DNA of 64,000 nt, taken from positions 566,001 through 630,000 of the forward strand of contig NZ_LMDP01000003.1 in the NCBI RefSeq assembly GCF_001425835.1, read 5' to 3'. Both the position numbers and the translations under genes were made by a program. Under the pieces are notes generated by a model. It was not told the DNA's origin. It saw only the letters and a list, made by a program, of their open reading frames with translations, and made no database searches. This DNA is from Afipia sp. Root123D2 (GTDB taxonomy: Bacteria > Pseudomonadota > Alphaproteobacteria > Rhizobiales > Xanthobacteraceae). Within the stretch, counting starts at the first letter, position 1, and every line of letters begins with the position of its first letter. Of the stretch, positions 1-8,875 are shown in pieces.

Positions 1-441
1 ATAATTCACCTGGCCGAACTGGCCCTTCTGACCGTTAATCGATGAAATGTTGATAATCCGGCCGAACTTGCGCGCGCGCATCCCTTCGATCACCTGCCGC
101 GTCATGTTGAACAGTGAACCGAGATTGGTATTCATCACGGCATTCCACTGATCGAGCGACATCTTGTGAAACGGTACGTCACGGGTGATGCCGGCATTGT
201 TGACCAGGACATCGATCGGTCCGAGATCAGCCTCGACCTTCTTGACACCCTCGACACAGGCGTCGAAAGCGCCGACATCCCATTTGTAAACCGGAATGCC
301 GGTCTCCGCCTTGAACTTCGCAGCGGCTTCGTCGTTGCCCGCATAGCTCGCCGCGACGTTGTAGCCTGCCGCTTTCAGAGCCTTGCTGATTGCCGCGCCG
401 ATGCCGCGCGTGCCGCCCGTAACCAATGCCACCCGTGCCAT
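1..441 (-). CDS. phaB: acetoacetyl-CoA reductase PhaB (3' part outside window)
   Basis: NADPH-dependent reduction of acetoacetyl-CoA to (R)-3-hydroxybutyryl-CoA, the second step of PHA synthesis. This is a short-chain dehydrogenase: the N-terminus reads MARVALVTGGTRGIG (cofactor-binding TGxxxGIG), followed by NNAG near residue 85 and NISS near 130. The visible 147 codons end at the Tyr of the expected YxxxK catalytic motif, so about 40% of the gene lies beyond position 1. The start is set by a GGAGGA ribosome site just upstream. It follows phaA on the same strand, but a hairpin terminator lies between them, so it may depend on read-through or its own promoter. Confidence 0.93.
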   Translation of the reverse strand, partial: MARVALVTGGTRGIGAAISKALKAAGYNVAASYAGNDEAAAKFKAETGIPVYKWDVGAFDACVEGVKKVEADLGPIDVLVNNAGITRDVPFHKMSLDQWNAVMNTNLGSLFNMTRQVIEGMRARKFGRIINISSINGQKGQFGQVNY

Positions 442-514
442 GATAAATTCTCCTCCAAAACAATATCGTTTTGGAAGAGAAGTATTTCGAGCAAATTTGC
501 CGACGGCAAGAAGA

Positions 515-539
515 AATGCCCGGCAAGCTGCCGGGCATT
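515..539 (-). terminator. hairpin terminator after phaA
   Basis: A perfect 11-bp inverted repeat (AATGCCCGGCA / TGCCGGGCATT) with a 3-base loop. Read on the minus strand it is followed by a T-rich run (TTTCTTCTT). It lies about 55 bases past the phaA stop and about 75 bases before the phaB start, so it probably separates or attenuates the two genes. Confidence 0.75.
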
Positions 540-554
540 CTGTATTTGTATTGT

Positions 555-561
555 GCAGTGC
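555..561. promoter_or_regulatory. GCARTGC core upstream of phaB (candidate PhaR site)
   Basis: GCAGTGC, inside GTGCAGTGCG, lies 114 bases upstream of the phaB start and beyond the terminator. The same core is found in front of phaA, phaR, phaZ and the patatin-like gene. That PhaR binds it is inference only. Confidence 0.35.
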
Positions 562-595
562 GCTGCGGTTACGCGTCTGCCAATTGTAAAACTGT

Positions 596-1771
596 CTATC
601 GTTCGACGCAGAGCGCGATGCCCATGCCGCCACCGATACAAAGTGTCGCAAGGCCCTTCTTGGCGTCACGCTTCTGCATTTCATGAAGCAGCGTCACCAG
701 CACGCGTGCACCCGACGCACCGATCGGGTGGCCGATGGCGATAGCGCCGCCATTGACGTTGACCTTCGCAGGATCCCAGCCGATCTCCTTGTTGACGGCG
801 GAAGCCTGCGCGGCAAACGCCTCGTTGGCTTCGATCAGATCGAGATCGCCTGGCTTCCAGCCCGCCTTCTTCAACGCCGCACGCGATGCCGGAATGGGAC
901 CAGTGCCCATGATCGACGGATCGACACCGGCCTGGGCCCACGACACGATCCGCGCAAGCGGCGTCTTGCCTTCCTTGGCCGCCTGCTTCGCGGTCATCAG
1001 CACCAGCGCAGCAGCACCGTCATTGATGGTGGACGCGTTGCCGGCAGTCACGGTGCCTTCCTTCTCGAAAGCAGGCCGCAACTTGGCCATTGCGTCAACC
1101 GACGCGCCGTGGCGAGGACCTTCATCGGCGTCAACGACGACCTCGCCCTTGCGGGTCTTGACCGTGAACGGCACGATCTCGTCCTTGAACTTTCCGGCCT
1201 TCTGCGCCGCTTCCGCTTTGTTCTGCGACTTGACCGCGAACTCGTCTTGCTGCTGACGCGTGATCTGGAACTGACGCGCAACGTTCTCTGCGGTGTTGCC
1301 CATGTGGTAGCCGTTGAACGCATCCCACAGGCCGTCCTTGATCATGGTGTCGACCAGGTCGAAGGCGCCCATCTTCACGCCGCCGCGCAAATGCTGCGCA
1401 TGAGGCGCCATGCTCATGGATTCCTGGCCACCAGCGACAACGATCTCGGAATCGCCATTCATCAACGCCTGGTAGCCCAGCGCGACGGTGCGCAACCCGG
1501 AACCGCAAAGCTGGTTGATGCCCCATGCCGGGCTTTCCACCGGGATGCCGGCTTTCATGGCCGCCTGACGGGCCGGGTTCTGGCCCTGGGCGGCCGTGAG
1601 GATTTGGCCCATGATGATTTCGGACACGCGTGCCGGTTCGATGCCGGCACGTTCCAGCGCCGCCTTGATCGCAACAGCGCCGAGTTCATGGGCGGGTGTA
1701 TTTGCAAACGCACCATTGAACGAACCGACGGCGGTACGAGCGGCGCTGACGATGACGACATCGTCGGACAT
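596..1771 (-). CDS. phaA: acetyl-CoA C-acetyltransferase (beta-ketothiolase) PhaA
   Basis: Condenses two acetyl-CoA to acetoacetyl-CoA, feeding PHA synthesis. It is 391 aa, normal for a biosynthetic thiolase. The acyl-accepting Cys lies in NQLCGSGL near residue 90, the His in GHPIGASG near 347, and the second active Cys in LCIGGGMG near the C-terminus. Start chosen at the second of two in-frame ATGs because AGGAG sits six bases ahead of it; the first ATG directly abuts that AGGAG. Pairing with phaB and divergent phaR marks it as the PHA thiolase rather than the catabolic thiolase, which is pcaF at 19.4 kb. Confidence 0.95.
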   Translation of the reverse strand: MSDDVVIVSAARTAVGSFNGAFANTPAHELGAVAIKAALERAGIEPARVSEIIMGQILTAAQGQNPARQAAMKAGIPVESPAWGINQLCGSGLRTVALGYQALMNGDSEIVVAGGQESMSMAPHAQHLRGGVKMGAFDLVDTMIKDGLWDAFNGYHMGNTAENVARQFQITRQQQDEFAVKSQNKAEAAQKAGKFKDEIVPFTVKTRKGEVVVDADEGPRHGASVDAMAKLRPAFEKEGTVTAGNASTINDGAAALVLMTAKQAAKEGKTPLARIVSWAQAGVDPSIMGTGPIPASRAALKKAGWKPGDLDLIEANEAFAAQASAVNKEIGWDPAKVNVNGGAIAIGHPIGASGARVLVTLLHEMQKRDAKKGLATLCIGGGMGIALCVER

Positions 1772-1826
1772 GGGCATCTCCTGGTCTTTAAAGGCTAAGG
1801 CCGCCCGCCGGGATAGCGGGGCCTGT

Positions 1827-1833
1827 GCACTGC
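1827..1833. promoter_or_regulatory. GCARTGC core upstream of phaA (candidate PhaR site)
   Basis: GCACTGC on the plus strand, i.e. GCAGTGC read toward phaA, 55 bases upstream of the phaA start. It sits in TGTGCACTGCAC, where the TGCAC unit is repeated. A position this close to the start would suit a repressor. Confidence 0.35.
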
Positions 1834-1980
1834 ACTATCCTGTTAACCTCAGCCTTGCGTGTCAACCAAACTTCCTGTCCAGCGCCGAAACGGCTGATCT
1901 TGCAGTGACCGGGATACCGCCCCATGTTAACCGTGCCGCACAAAACGGTAGCCGAGCCGAACCTAAAATGCTTAGTTTGT

Positions 1981-2001
1981 GCAATGCGTTGTTTGCATTG
2001 C
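1981..2001. promoter_or_regulatory. inverted GCAATGC pair upstream of phaR (candidate autoregulatory operator)
   Basis: GCAATGC at 1981-1987 and its exact complement GCATTGC at 1995-2001 form a perfect 7-bp inverted repeat with a 7-base spacer, about 50-70 bases before the phaR start. PhaR proteins are known autoregulators that bind short TGC/GCA-containing palindromes in related bacteria. The assignment here is inference. Confidence 0.45.
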
Positions 2002-2053
2002 GTTCGGCGGCATCCGCCGGTTCCATTCCTCGGTATGTTAGGTGTGATTGCTT

Positions 2054-2656
2054 ATGGCGAAATCCGACCAACCGATCACGATCAAGAAATACGCCAACCG
2101 GCGACTCTACAACACCGGCACCAGCACTTATGTGACGCTGGAAGACCTGGCGGCGATGGTGAAGGAAGGCGAAGACTTTCTCGTCTATGACGCAAAGACC
2201 GGCGACGACATCACCCGCTCGGTTCTGGCTCAGATCATTTTCGAACAGGAAAACAAGGCGGGGCAGAATTTGCTGCCAACCACATTCCTGCGTCAGCTGA
2301 TCCGCTTCTATGGCGACAGCATGCAGATGGTGGTGCCGAAATATCTCGAACAATCGATCGATACCCTGACGCGCGAACAGGAAAAATTCCGCAAGCAGAT
2401 GACCAACACCTTCAGCGGGACACCTTTCGCGCCGCTGGAAGAGCATGTCCGCCGCAACATGGAAATGTTCGAGCGCACGTTCTCGATGTTCAAGCCGTTC
2501 ACGCCGGCGCGCAAGGAAGATACTCCTTCGTCCGACAGCAACTCCGCGAACTCCCCTCATGAGAGCGACGACATCGACGATCTTCGCCGCCAGATGAAGG
2601 ACATGCAGGAGCGGCTCGAACGGATGTCGCGCGAGCCCGAGAAGGGCAGCAGCTAA
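2054..2656 (+). CDS. phaR: polyhydroxyalkanoate synthesis repressor PhaR
   Basis: DNA-binding regulator that senses PHA and represses phasin and PHA metabolic genes. It is 200 aa. The N-terminal PhaR DNA-binding region has the characteristic IKKYANRRLYNT at about residues 10-21, followed by the PHB-accumulation regulatory domain (FLRQLIRFYGDSMQ near 75-90) and a polar C-terminal tail. ATG 2054 is preferred; an in-frame TTG lies two codons upstream. Divergent from phaA across 282 bases that hold three GCARTGC cores. A strong terminator follows. Confidence 0.95.
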   Translation: MAKSDQPITIKKYANRRLYNTGTSTYVTLEDLAAMVKEGEDFLVYDAKTGDDITRSVLAQIIFEQENKAGQNLLPTTFLRQLIRFYGDSMQMVVPKYLEQSIDTLTREQEKFRKQMTNTFSGTPFAPLEEHVRRNMEMFERTFSMFKPFTPARKEDTPSSDSNSANSPHESDDIDDLRRQMKDMQERLERMSREPEKGSS

Positions 2657-2680
2657 AGGCATCGCGCCGCACCCATCCTG

Positions 2681-2713
2681 AAAAACCCCGCATTAATCAG
2701 ATGCGGGGTTTTT
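2681..2713. terminator. bidirectional terminator between phaR and the GGDEF-EAL gene
   Basis: A perfect 13-bp inverted repeat (AAAAACCCCGCAT / ATGCGGGGTTTTT) with a 7-base loop. The A and T runs at the stem ends give a U tract in both directions, which suits these convergent genes. Confidence 0.88.
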
Positions 2714-2730
2714 GCTTTCAGAATACCGGG

Positions 2731-4509
2731 CTAACCCTGCGCGATGCGGGCAGGTTGCGGCCCCCACGGCCGGCTCGCCGAAGCGAGTCCGATGAGGCGG
2801 CCCTGGATGTAATCGCAGCCCCAGTCCCGCAGGAAGGATGCGGCTTCCTCGTCCTGTACCCATTCGGCAACCGTCTTGATATCGAGACGATGAGCCAGAT
2901 CGATCAGGGTCTGCACGAAGGCACGATCGTCCGACGATCGCGCGATGTTCTGCACGAAAGCGCCGTCGATCTTCACGATGTCGACGCCAAGCTTGCGCAG
3001 GTTACGAAACGACGTATAGCCCGCGCCGAAATCGTCGATCGCAATCCAGCAGCCTAGATTCTTCAGCCGCGTGACAAAGCCGCGGACGTCGTCGATGTCC
3101 TGGATCGCGACCGTCTCGGTGATCTCCACGATCATCCGCTCGGCGACGCCGGGATGGGCGCGAAACAAGGTCTCGATGCTTGACCACCAATCCGGATCCA
3201 TCGTGGTGTCGGGCGAGATGTTCAGGCTCATCTGAACGCCCGGCGCATCCGCAAGCTCGGCGATCACCAGTTCAAGAACGCGATGATCGACCAGCCGGAT
3301 CAGGCCGAGCTTTTCCGCGACCGGCACGATGTCGGGCGCCAGCGAGAACTGCCCGTCATCGCGCCGCATCCGCACCAGACATTCGTAGAACGCAGGCTTC
3401 CTGGATCGCGTATCCACCACCGGCTCGAAGGCCATCACGATCCGGCGTTCGTTCAGCGCCGTGACGATCTCATCGGTGACGCGGATGTTGACGCGGCGCT
3501 GCGCGTCACGCTCGACATTCGGACGCCACATCGTGAACGAACCGCGGCGGCGCGCCTTGGCCATCTCGAGCGCTTCCTGGGTGCGGCTCATGGCCTCTTC
3601 GGCGTTGCGCGCGTAGCGCGGCGCGTTGACGGCACCAATCGAGGCGGTAACCGAAACCGGACCTGATTTCGTCGGCACCACCTCGTCGCGGATTCCGGCC
3701 AGGAAACGTTGGGCGGCGATATTCATGTCATCAGGGGTACAGTTCTTCAGGATCAATCCGAACTTGTTGCCCGAGAAGCGACCCATTACATCGCCACCAC
3801 GCAAGCGGGCGCGAATCCGTTTGGCGACATCAAGGATCACCTCGTCCGCCACGTCGAAACCGAACGCATCGTTGAGACGGGAGAGGTGATCGATACCGAC
3901 CAGCATGAAAGCGAACGACGAGCGAAACCGCGTGGCCTCTTCCATCATCTCGGTGAGCGAGACGACCAGATGGGAGCGATTGAGTTCCCCGGTCAGCGGA
4001 TCATGTTGCGACAGCTTCTGAAGCTGTTCCTCGCGGGCATGGTGATCGCTGTTGATACGGACGATGCCTACGACGCGCGCCGGCTCGCCGTCAGCGCCGG
4101 CGGACCAGAAGCCGCTTTCCTCGACCCAGATTACAGGCGCCGTGGTGGATGCGCGCAGACCGTATTCGATCTGGTAGCGGGCGCCACGGCCGGCACCCTT
4201 CGCGGATGCACTGACGATCGCATCGCGTCTGATGCCGGGCTGAGGCTCGATCAGTTTCTCGAAATCATTCGCCGTCGCCAGCATCGGTGCCGGAAACTCG
4301 GGGAAAACCGCGGCGACGTTATCGCTCCACACGAGCGCGTCGGTTACCAGATCCCAGACGAACGTCGCCTGCCCCAGCGCCGACAGAATCGCCGACGCGT
4401 CCGGGCGCGACGGCTTGCGCGGCGCGACAATCTCGGACGGCGAGCGGGGGATCAGACCATCGATGGTGGATGGATGGGCGGCTGCCAAAATCGCCTCGTT
4501 CTGGGACAC
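2731..4509 (-). CDS. GGDEF-EAL cyclic-di-GMP protein with degenerate GGDEF site
   Basis: 592 aa, probably cytoplasmic, no membrane segment seen. A PAS-like region spans about 40-155, a GGDEF domain about 165-330 and an EAL domain about 345-580. The cyclase signature is SGNKF (256-260) instead of GGDEF, so cyclase activity is unlikely, yet an I-site RxxD (R247-D250) sits exactly five residues upstream. The EAL domain keeps the first Glu as ECL (386-388), plus NISP, EITE, DDFGAG and VKID, while the usual AEGVET is AEWVQD. It is probably a c-di-GMP phosphodiesterase with a ligand-sensing GGDEF half. The start is GTG. Confidence 0.9.
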   Translation of the reverse strand: MSQNEAILAAAHPSTIDGLIPRSPSEIVAPRKPSRPDASAILSALGQATFVWDLVTDALVWSDNVAAVFPEFPAPMLATANDFEKLIEPQPGIRRDAIVSASAKGAGRGARYQIEYGLRASTTAPVIWVEESGFWSAGADGEPARVVGIVRINSDHHAREEQLQKLSQHDPLTGELNRSHLVVSLTEMMEEATRFRSSFAFMLVGIDHLSRLNDAFGFDVADEVILDVAKRIRARLRGGDVMGRFSGNKFGLILKNCTPDDMNIAAQRFLAGIRDEVVPTKSGPVSVTASIGAVNAPRYARNAEEAMSRTQEALEMAKARRRGSFTMWRPNVERDAQRRVNIRVTDEIVTALNERRIVMAFEPVVDTRSRKPAFYECLVRMRRDDGQFSLAPDIVPVAEKLGLIRLVDHRVLELVIAELADAPGVQMSLNISPDTTMDPDWWSSIETLFRAHPGVAERMIVEITETVAIQDIDDVRGFVTRLKNLGCWIAIDDFGAGYTSFRNLRKLGVDIVKIDGAFVQNIARSSDDRAFVQTLIDLAHRLDIKTVAEWVQDEEAASFLRDWGCDYIQGRLIGLASASRPWGPQPARIAQG

Positions 4510-4710
4510 GGATAGTGATTCGTTTTTCAGAATAGTGCTTCCTGCGCCGATCAGACTAGCCGCAGTTCCTAAAGATTATAAAAAGCAGCCGACCGGTCAC
4601 CCCCGAAACGGAGGCAGGCTTCTACCGAACGGCACGGCACGATCCTTGCGACGCCGATTCCAATCGGGGTTGAATTGTCCCGAAATGAGACACAACCGAT
4701 CGGATTGCGC

Positions 4711-5046
4711 ATGAGAACCATTGGGATCGGCCCGGTTTCGGGGCATGTGACAGACCGCACCAGCCCGCTGGCGAGCCCGGTTCAAACCGCGTCCACAGCT
4801 GCTCACAACGGCAATGGCACCGCCCTGATCCCTCTCCAGCCGCCGCCGCTGCGCGCCCAGCCCGCCCCGCACTCAGGCCGCCCCGACGCGGCGTTCGTGA
4901 CCCATCTGATCGCGACAGCCGCCCATGAACCTCAGACAAGGTCGCTGCGGCGGGCTTCGCCAGCCGATGCCCTGACGCGCTACCGGCTCACGACCGGCAC
5001 CGCGACGGCGCCACACGGTTCAGCGACACTGTCACGAACCGCATAA
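4711..5046 (+). CDS. small conserved hypothetical protein
   Basis: 111 aa from ATG 4711; an in-frame TTG at 4675 would add 12 residues. The N-terminus is Gly/Pro-rich (GIGPVSGHVT), the middle is Pro/Ala-rich and low in complexity, and the C-terminal half has an ordered-looking motif, FVTHLIATAAHEPQTRSLRR. From memory, similar FVTHLIAT...PQTR proteins occur widely in Bradyrhizobium relatives, which is why it is called a gene. No function is known to me. It stands alone between two minus-strand genes, with no signal peptide or membrane segment. Confidence 0.6.
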   Translation: MRTIGIGPVSGHVTDRTSPLASPVQTASTAAHNGNGTALIPLQPPPLRAQPAPHSGRPDAAFVTHLIATAAHEPQTRSLRRASPADALTRYRLTTGTATAPHGSATLSRTA

Positions 5047-5091
5047 AACGGATTGTCGCCGCCGCACGAGAGGCCCAGCATTTTGCCGATG

Positions 5092-5796
5092 TCAGAGCTT
5101 GTCGGACGGCTTCGGCTCGATCTTCGAATCCGGCGCCTTGGGAGCATGTGACTCGGGAGCCTTGTCGGGCGGGGTTTCGATTCCCGACACGATCTCCGAA
5201 ACATTCCAGTTCGCGATCTTGTCTGGCGCCTTGTGCTCAGCCGTGACCGGCGCGTTGTCCTGCGGCGCGACCGTCACAATCGGCGGCGGCGATACCGGCT
5301 CGGGCACCGGCTTTGGCGACGGCTCGATCACCGGTTCGACGCGCGGCGCGGACCGTAAAGGCTCTTCGACCGGCGCCGGCGCAGGGACCACGACGGCAGG
5401 AGCGGGCGCGGCAGCACGCCGCCGGTCACGGCGCAATGCGATCGACGCACTGCCAAGAAAGTCCACGCCGGCAAGCAGCGTCAGCAGGAAAAACGTCGAG
5501 GTGCCGAACGGCTTGAGCAGCAGGAATTCGGCAGCTGCGCCGCCGAACACCCCAAGTGACAGCAAATGGTCGGTTACGTATTTGGAGCCGGGCCGCGCGG
5601 CCTTGACGACCTCGAACAGCAACAGGATCAGGCCCAGCGCCAGCAGCACATCGCCGAACGTAAACGTCCACGATACGCCGGACGGCAGCGCAAGCGTCGC
5701 GACCGGCGCAGTGAAAGCCACGCCGGGCATCAGAAAAACGATGATATTGTAAAGGGCGAACGGAATAAGAAGCAGCGGAAAACCGATTGTCGGCAT
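5092..5796 (-). CDS. uncharacterised multi-pass membrane protein
   Basis: 234 aa from MPTIGFPLLLIPFALYN; the frame stays open 31 codons further upstream, but that part is polar and lacks a good ribosome site. About four hydrophobic segments cover residues 3-130 (for example FGDVLLALGLILLLFEVV). A cytoplasmic-looking tail follows, rich in Pro, Ala, Val and Glu (APAPAVVVPAPAP) and ending in a charged Lys/Pro stretch. The layout resembles a small membrane anchor with a disordered tail. I do not recognise a functional family. Confidence 0.72.
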   Translation of the reverse strand: MPTIGFPLLLIPFALYNIIVFLMPGVAFTAPVATLALPSGVSWTFTFGDVLLALGLILLLFEVVKAARPGSKYVTDHLLSLGVFGGAAAEFLLLKPFGTSTFFLLTLLAGVDFLGSASIALRRDRRRAAAPAPAVVVPAPAPVEEPLRSAPRVEPVIEPSPKPVPEPVSPPPIVTVAPQDNAPVTAEHKAPDKIANWNVSEIVSGIETPPDKAPESHAPKAPDSKIEPKPSDKL

Positions 5797-5934
5797 CGGC
5801 GGGCTTTCTGATCGGATGCTCTTTAGCTTTCGCGGAGCTATTTCGTCTACGCGCTGCGCCCGCTTTGTCGCAAGCCCCACGGCCATCACATTATCGCGCG
5901 GCCGTACCTCACCCGTGTCCTGACGGACCCGGGC

Positions 5935-6120
5935 TTAGCTGTCTTTCTTGACCTTCAGGACCTGGCGGCCCTTGTACATGCCGGTCTTGAGGTCGAGGTG
6001 ATGCGGACGGCGCAATTCGCCAGAATCCTTGTCCTCGACGTAAGTCGGCTTCTTGAGCGCGTCGGCAGAGCGGCGCATTCCGCGGCGCGACGGCGATGTT
6101 TTCCTGCGTGGAACGGCCAT
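5935..6120 (-). CDS. rpmF: 50S ribosomal protein L32
   Basis: A 61-aa large-subunit ribosomal protein. It begins [18 protein letters not shown], the conserved L32 N-terminus, and ends with a Lys-rich tail (VLKVKKDS). The zinc-ribbon cysteines of some L32 proteins are absent, as in many alphaproteobacteria. It is single-gene, downstream of mtgA on the same strand. Confidence 0.97.
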   Translation of the reverse strand: MAVPRRKTSPSRRGMRRSADALKKPTYVEDKDSGELRRPHHLDLKTGMYKGRQVLKVKKDS

Positions 6121-6188
6121 GGATTAGTCCTCTGGTCAAAGCAGGCCCGCCGGGCGGGCGCTTTCCGGAAATTGGGATTGAGGCCGCG

Positions 6189-6194
6189 CTTATA
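6189..6194 (-). promoter_or_regulatory. possible -10 element for rpmF
   Basis: On the minus strand the sequence reads TATAAG, about 70 bases upstream of the rpmF start. No convincing -35 is seen at 16-18 bases further upstream, so this is a weak call. Confidence 0.3.
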
Positions 6195-6257
6195 GATGAA
6201 GGATGGACTTAGCGCTAGGCCCGAGACCGGCTGAAATGGCCGAAAAAGACCTTAAAA

Positions 6258-6932
6258 TCATCGTCCCCGGCCCCAGCAATGGAGGATTTCAGGCGATCGC
6301 GCCCGAGCCATGTAGGTTCCGGCCATCCGGCTGACCCCACGGCCCGGCTTTTTGGCGCTGCGGGTGATCGGATTGGGCAGGATCGAAGCCAGCAGGGCAG
6401 CTTCCCGGGCCGACAGGGACGAGGCCGGGCGGCCGAAGGCATAGCGCGATCCGGCTTCGGCACCGAACTGGCCGCCCGGGCCCAGTTCCGCGATGTTCAG
6501 ATAGAGTTCCAAAATCCGCTTTTTCGGCAGCACGAAATCGATCCAAAGCGCGAGCGGAAACTCCAGTGCCTTGCGGATCACACTGCGGCCCGGCCACAGA
6601 AACAGGTTTTTGGCGACCTGCTGGGTGATGGTGGACCCGCCGCGCACGAACTCGCCATCCTGGGCGTCTTCGATAATTTCGCTCACGGAATCCCAGTCGA
6701 TCCCGTGATGGCGGCAGAATTTCGCATCCTCAGCCCCCACCACCGAAGCCGGCAAAGCCGGTGACATCGCATCGAGATCGACCCAGTCGCGCGTAACCGG
6801 CTGGCCGGTCAGCCACCGCCCGATCATCAAGGTCGAGACCGGATGTCCGGCGGCATAGAGCGGCGCCAGCAGATAGGGCAACAGGATCGCCAGAAAGATC
6901 ACCAGCAGGATTACGCGGATCGCTCGTCGCAT
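6258..6932 (-). CDS. mtgA: monofunctional biosynthetic peptidoglycan transglycosylase
   Basis: Polymerises lipid II into glycan strands (GT51 family) at the outer face of the inner membrane. It is 224 aa, with one N-terminal membrane anchor (residues 5-28) and then the glycosyltransferase domain. The catalytic Glu is E68 in [12 protein letters not shown]. Further family motifs are [15 protein letters not shown] and [13 protein letters not shown]. No transpeptidase domain follows, distinguishing it from the bifunctional PBP at 31 kb. Divergent from ispA. Confidence 0.95.
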   Translation of the reverse strand: MRRAIRVILLVIFLAILLPYLLAPLYAAGHPVSTLMIGRWLTGQPVTRDWVDLDAMSPALPASVVGAEDAKFCRHHGIDWDSVSEIIEDAQDGEFVRGGSTITQQVAKNLFLWPGRSVIRKALEFPLALWIDFVLPKKRILELYLNIAELGPGGQFGAEAGSRYAFGRPASSLSAREAALLASILPNPITRSAKKPGRGVSRMAGTYMARARSPEILHCWGRGR

Positions 6933-7111
6933 GGCTTCCCTGATTGCTCATGCGGACGATCGCCGCACCACCCTCCCCGCCACACAAGGCGTTCCGAAGG
7001 CCTTTAGCTAACAGAAACCGTGTTGGCGGCTCCAGCGGAATCGGCCCGCCGGCTGGAATTGACGCGGCCGGTCGCATGACCGATTGTCCCGCCAAATTCC
7101 TGGAGTTTTCG

Positions 7112-8038
7112 ATGACGACCGGCACTTCCCCGCAAGATTTCATGAAACTGCTCGACGCCACCGCGGCCGATACCGAGACCCTGCTCGGCAAGCTGCTGGC
7201 CGATGCGACGCTGCCCGGCGAGATTGCCCGCCCGCATCGCCTGATCGAGGCAATGCGCTATTCGAGCCTGAACGGCGGCAAGCGGCTGCGGCCGTTTCTC
7301 GTGGTTGCCAGCGCGGACATGTTCGGCATCCCTCGTAACGGCGCACTGATGGCTGGCGCCGCGCTCGAGTGTATCCACTGCTACTCGCTGATTCACGACG
7401 ATCTGCCGTCGATGGACAACAGCGACCTGCGGCGCGGCCGGCCGACGGCGCACAAAAAATTCGACGATGCCACCGCGATCCTTGCGGGCGATGCGCTGCT
7501 GACGTTGGCGTTCGACATCATCACCCGCGACGAAGTGCATCGTGACGCCGGTGTGCGTCTGGCGTTGACGCGGGCGCTGGCGCGCGCCTCCGGCATCGGC
7601 GGCATGGCCGGCGGCCAGATGCTCGACCTCGCCGGCGAAGGCCGCTTCGGCGACCGCGAGCCGCCGGATGTCGCGCGACTCCAGCAAATGAAAACCGGCG
7701 CGCTGCTCAAATACGGCTGCATCGCCGGCGCGATTCTCGGTCAGGCTTCGAAGGATCAATACACCGCGCTCGACGCATATGGACACGCGTTCGGCGAAGC
7801 CTTCCAGATCGCCGACGATCTGCTCGACGTCGAAGGCGACGCGGCCGCGCTCGGCAAGCCCGCGGGACAGGACGCCGCACTCGGCAAGACCACGTTCGTC
7901 ACGCAATTGGGATTGGATGGTGCCAAGGCGCGATTGCGAGATCTCCTGAAACAGGCGGATGCTGCGCTGGCGCCATTTGGCGCCAGGGGTGACGTCCTGC
8001 GCGCCGCAGCACGCTTCGTCGCCGAGCGGCAGAACTGA
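7112..8038 (+). CDS. ispA: farnesyl diphosphate synthase (short-chain polyprenyl synthetase)
   Basis: Condenses IPP with DMAPP/GPP to make farnesyl diphosphate. It is 308 aa from ATG 7112, chosen because TGGAG lies six bases ahead; the frame is open further upstream with poorer starts. The first Asp-rich motif is DDLPSMDNSDLRRG (from D96), with the four-residue gap between the Asp pairs typical of bacterial FPP synthases. The second is FQIADDLLDVEGD. It shares the window with ispG of the MEP pathway. A geranylgeranyl synthase cannot be wholly excluded. Confidence 0.9.
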   Translation: MTTGTSPQDFMKLLDATAADTETLLGKLLADATLPGEIARPHRLIEAMRYSSLNGGKRLRPFLVVASADMFGIPRNGALMAGAALECIHCYSLIHDDLPSMDNSDLRRGRPTAHKKFDDATAILAGDALLTLAFDIITRDEVHRDAGVRLALTRALARASGIGGMAGGQMLDLAGEGRFGDREPPDVARLQQMKTGALLKYGCIAGAILGQASKDQYTALDAYGHAFGEAFQIADDLLDVEGDAAALGKPAGQDAALGKTTFVTQLGLDGAKARLRDLLKQADAALAPFGARGDVLRAAARFVAERQN

Positions 8039-8062
8039 CGCCACAGAAAGCAACCCAGGGCC

Positions 8063-8773
8063 GTGACGCGCCAGCCATCCTCCGGAAAAAACAAGGACGA
8101 AGGCACCGCGCACGGCGACGACTTTATTGCGCGATTCGAGAAAATGCCGACCGCGGTGCGCATCGTCTACGGGCGGCGACGCACCTTCACCGCGCTCGCC
8201 CTCGGCCTTGCTTCATTGCTGTTCATGCCTGATGCATGGCAGCCGGCGACGCGCCTTCTGATCGCCTGGGACATCTTCATCGCGCTTTATCTCGCATTCG
8301 CCTATGCGACGATGTTTTCGTTCAATACGGACCACATCCGCCGACAAGTGAGGCTTCAGGACGACGGACGGTTCATCATCCTCGGGATGACAGGCGTCGG
8401 AGCGTTCGCCAGCCTCGCGGCGATCATTCTCGTACTCGGCGAAACGCCGCGACAGCCCCTGCAACTGGTTCTGGCGGTGACGACCATCACCCTGACCTGG
8501 ATCGCAATCCACACAACATTCGCGCTGCACTACGCGCACGACTACTATCGTAACGCCAAGGCGGGCGGTCTCGCCTTTCCCGGCGACGACACACCCGACT
8601 ACTGGGATTTCGTCTATTTCTCGTTCGTGATCGGCATGACCGCGCAGGTCTCGGATGTCGGCATCACCGATCGGCTAATCCGCCGCACCGCCACCGCGCA
8701 CGGCATCGTATCTTTCATTTTCAACACCGCGCTGCTCGCGCTGATGGTGAATATCGCCGCCAGCGCAATCTAG
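8063..8773 (+). CDS. DUF1345 family membrane protein
   Basis: 236 aa with a GTG start 25 bases after ispA. About five hydrophobic segments are visible. The conserved DUF1345 block HYAHDYY...GGLAFPG and PDYWDFVYFSFVIGMTAQ is present around residues 155-195. Its function is unknown. Co-directional with ispA and possibly co-transcribed. The C-terminus is hydrophobic and there is no signal peptide. Confidence 0.88.
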   Translation: MTRQPSSGKNKDEGTAHGDDFIARFEKMPTAVRIVYGRRRTFTALALGLASLLFMPDAWQPATRLLIAWDIFIALYLAFAYATMFSFNTDHIRRQVRLQDDGRFIILGMTGVGAFASLAAIILVLGETPRQPLQLVLAVTTITLTWIAIHTTFALHYAHDYYRNAKAGGLAFPGDDTPDYWDFVYFSFVIGMTAQVSDVGITDRLIRRTATAHGIVSFIFNTALLALMVNIAASAI

Positions 8774-8875
8774 GCGGCCGCGGGACGCAAGCCATTCCAA
8801 TTTCCCGGGGCAAACGACATATTGGCGACACTGCCCGCTTGCAAACCATGATGATCCGTTCGGATTTCCGCTGCC

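Noticed and set aside
683..1798. A 371-codon open frame antisense to phaA
   Set aside because: It mirrors the phaA codon structure, shows no family motif and has no ribosome site. A shadow frame.
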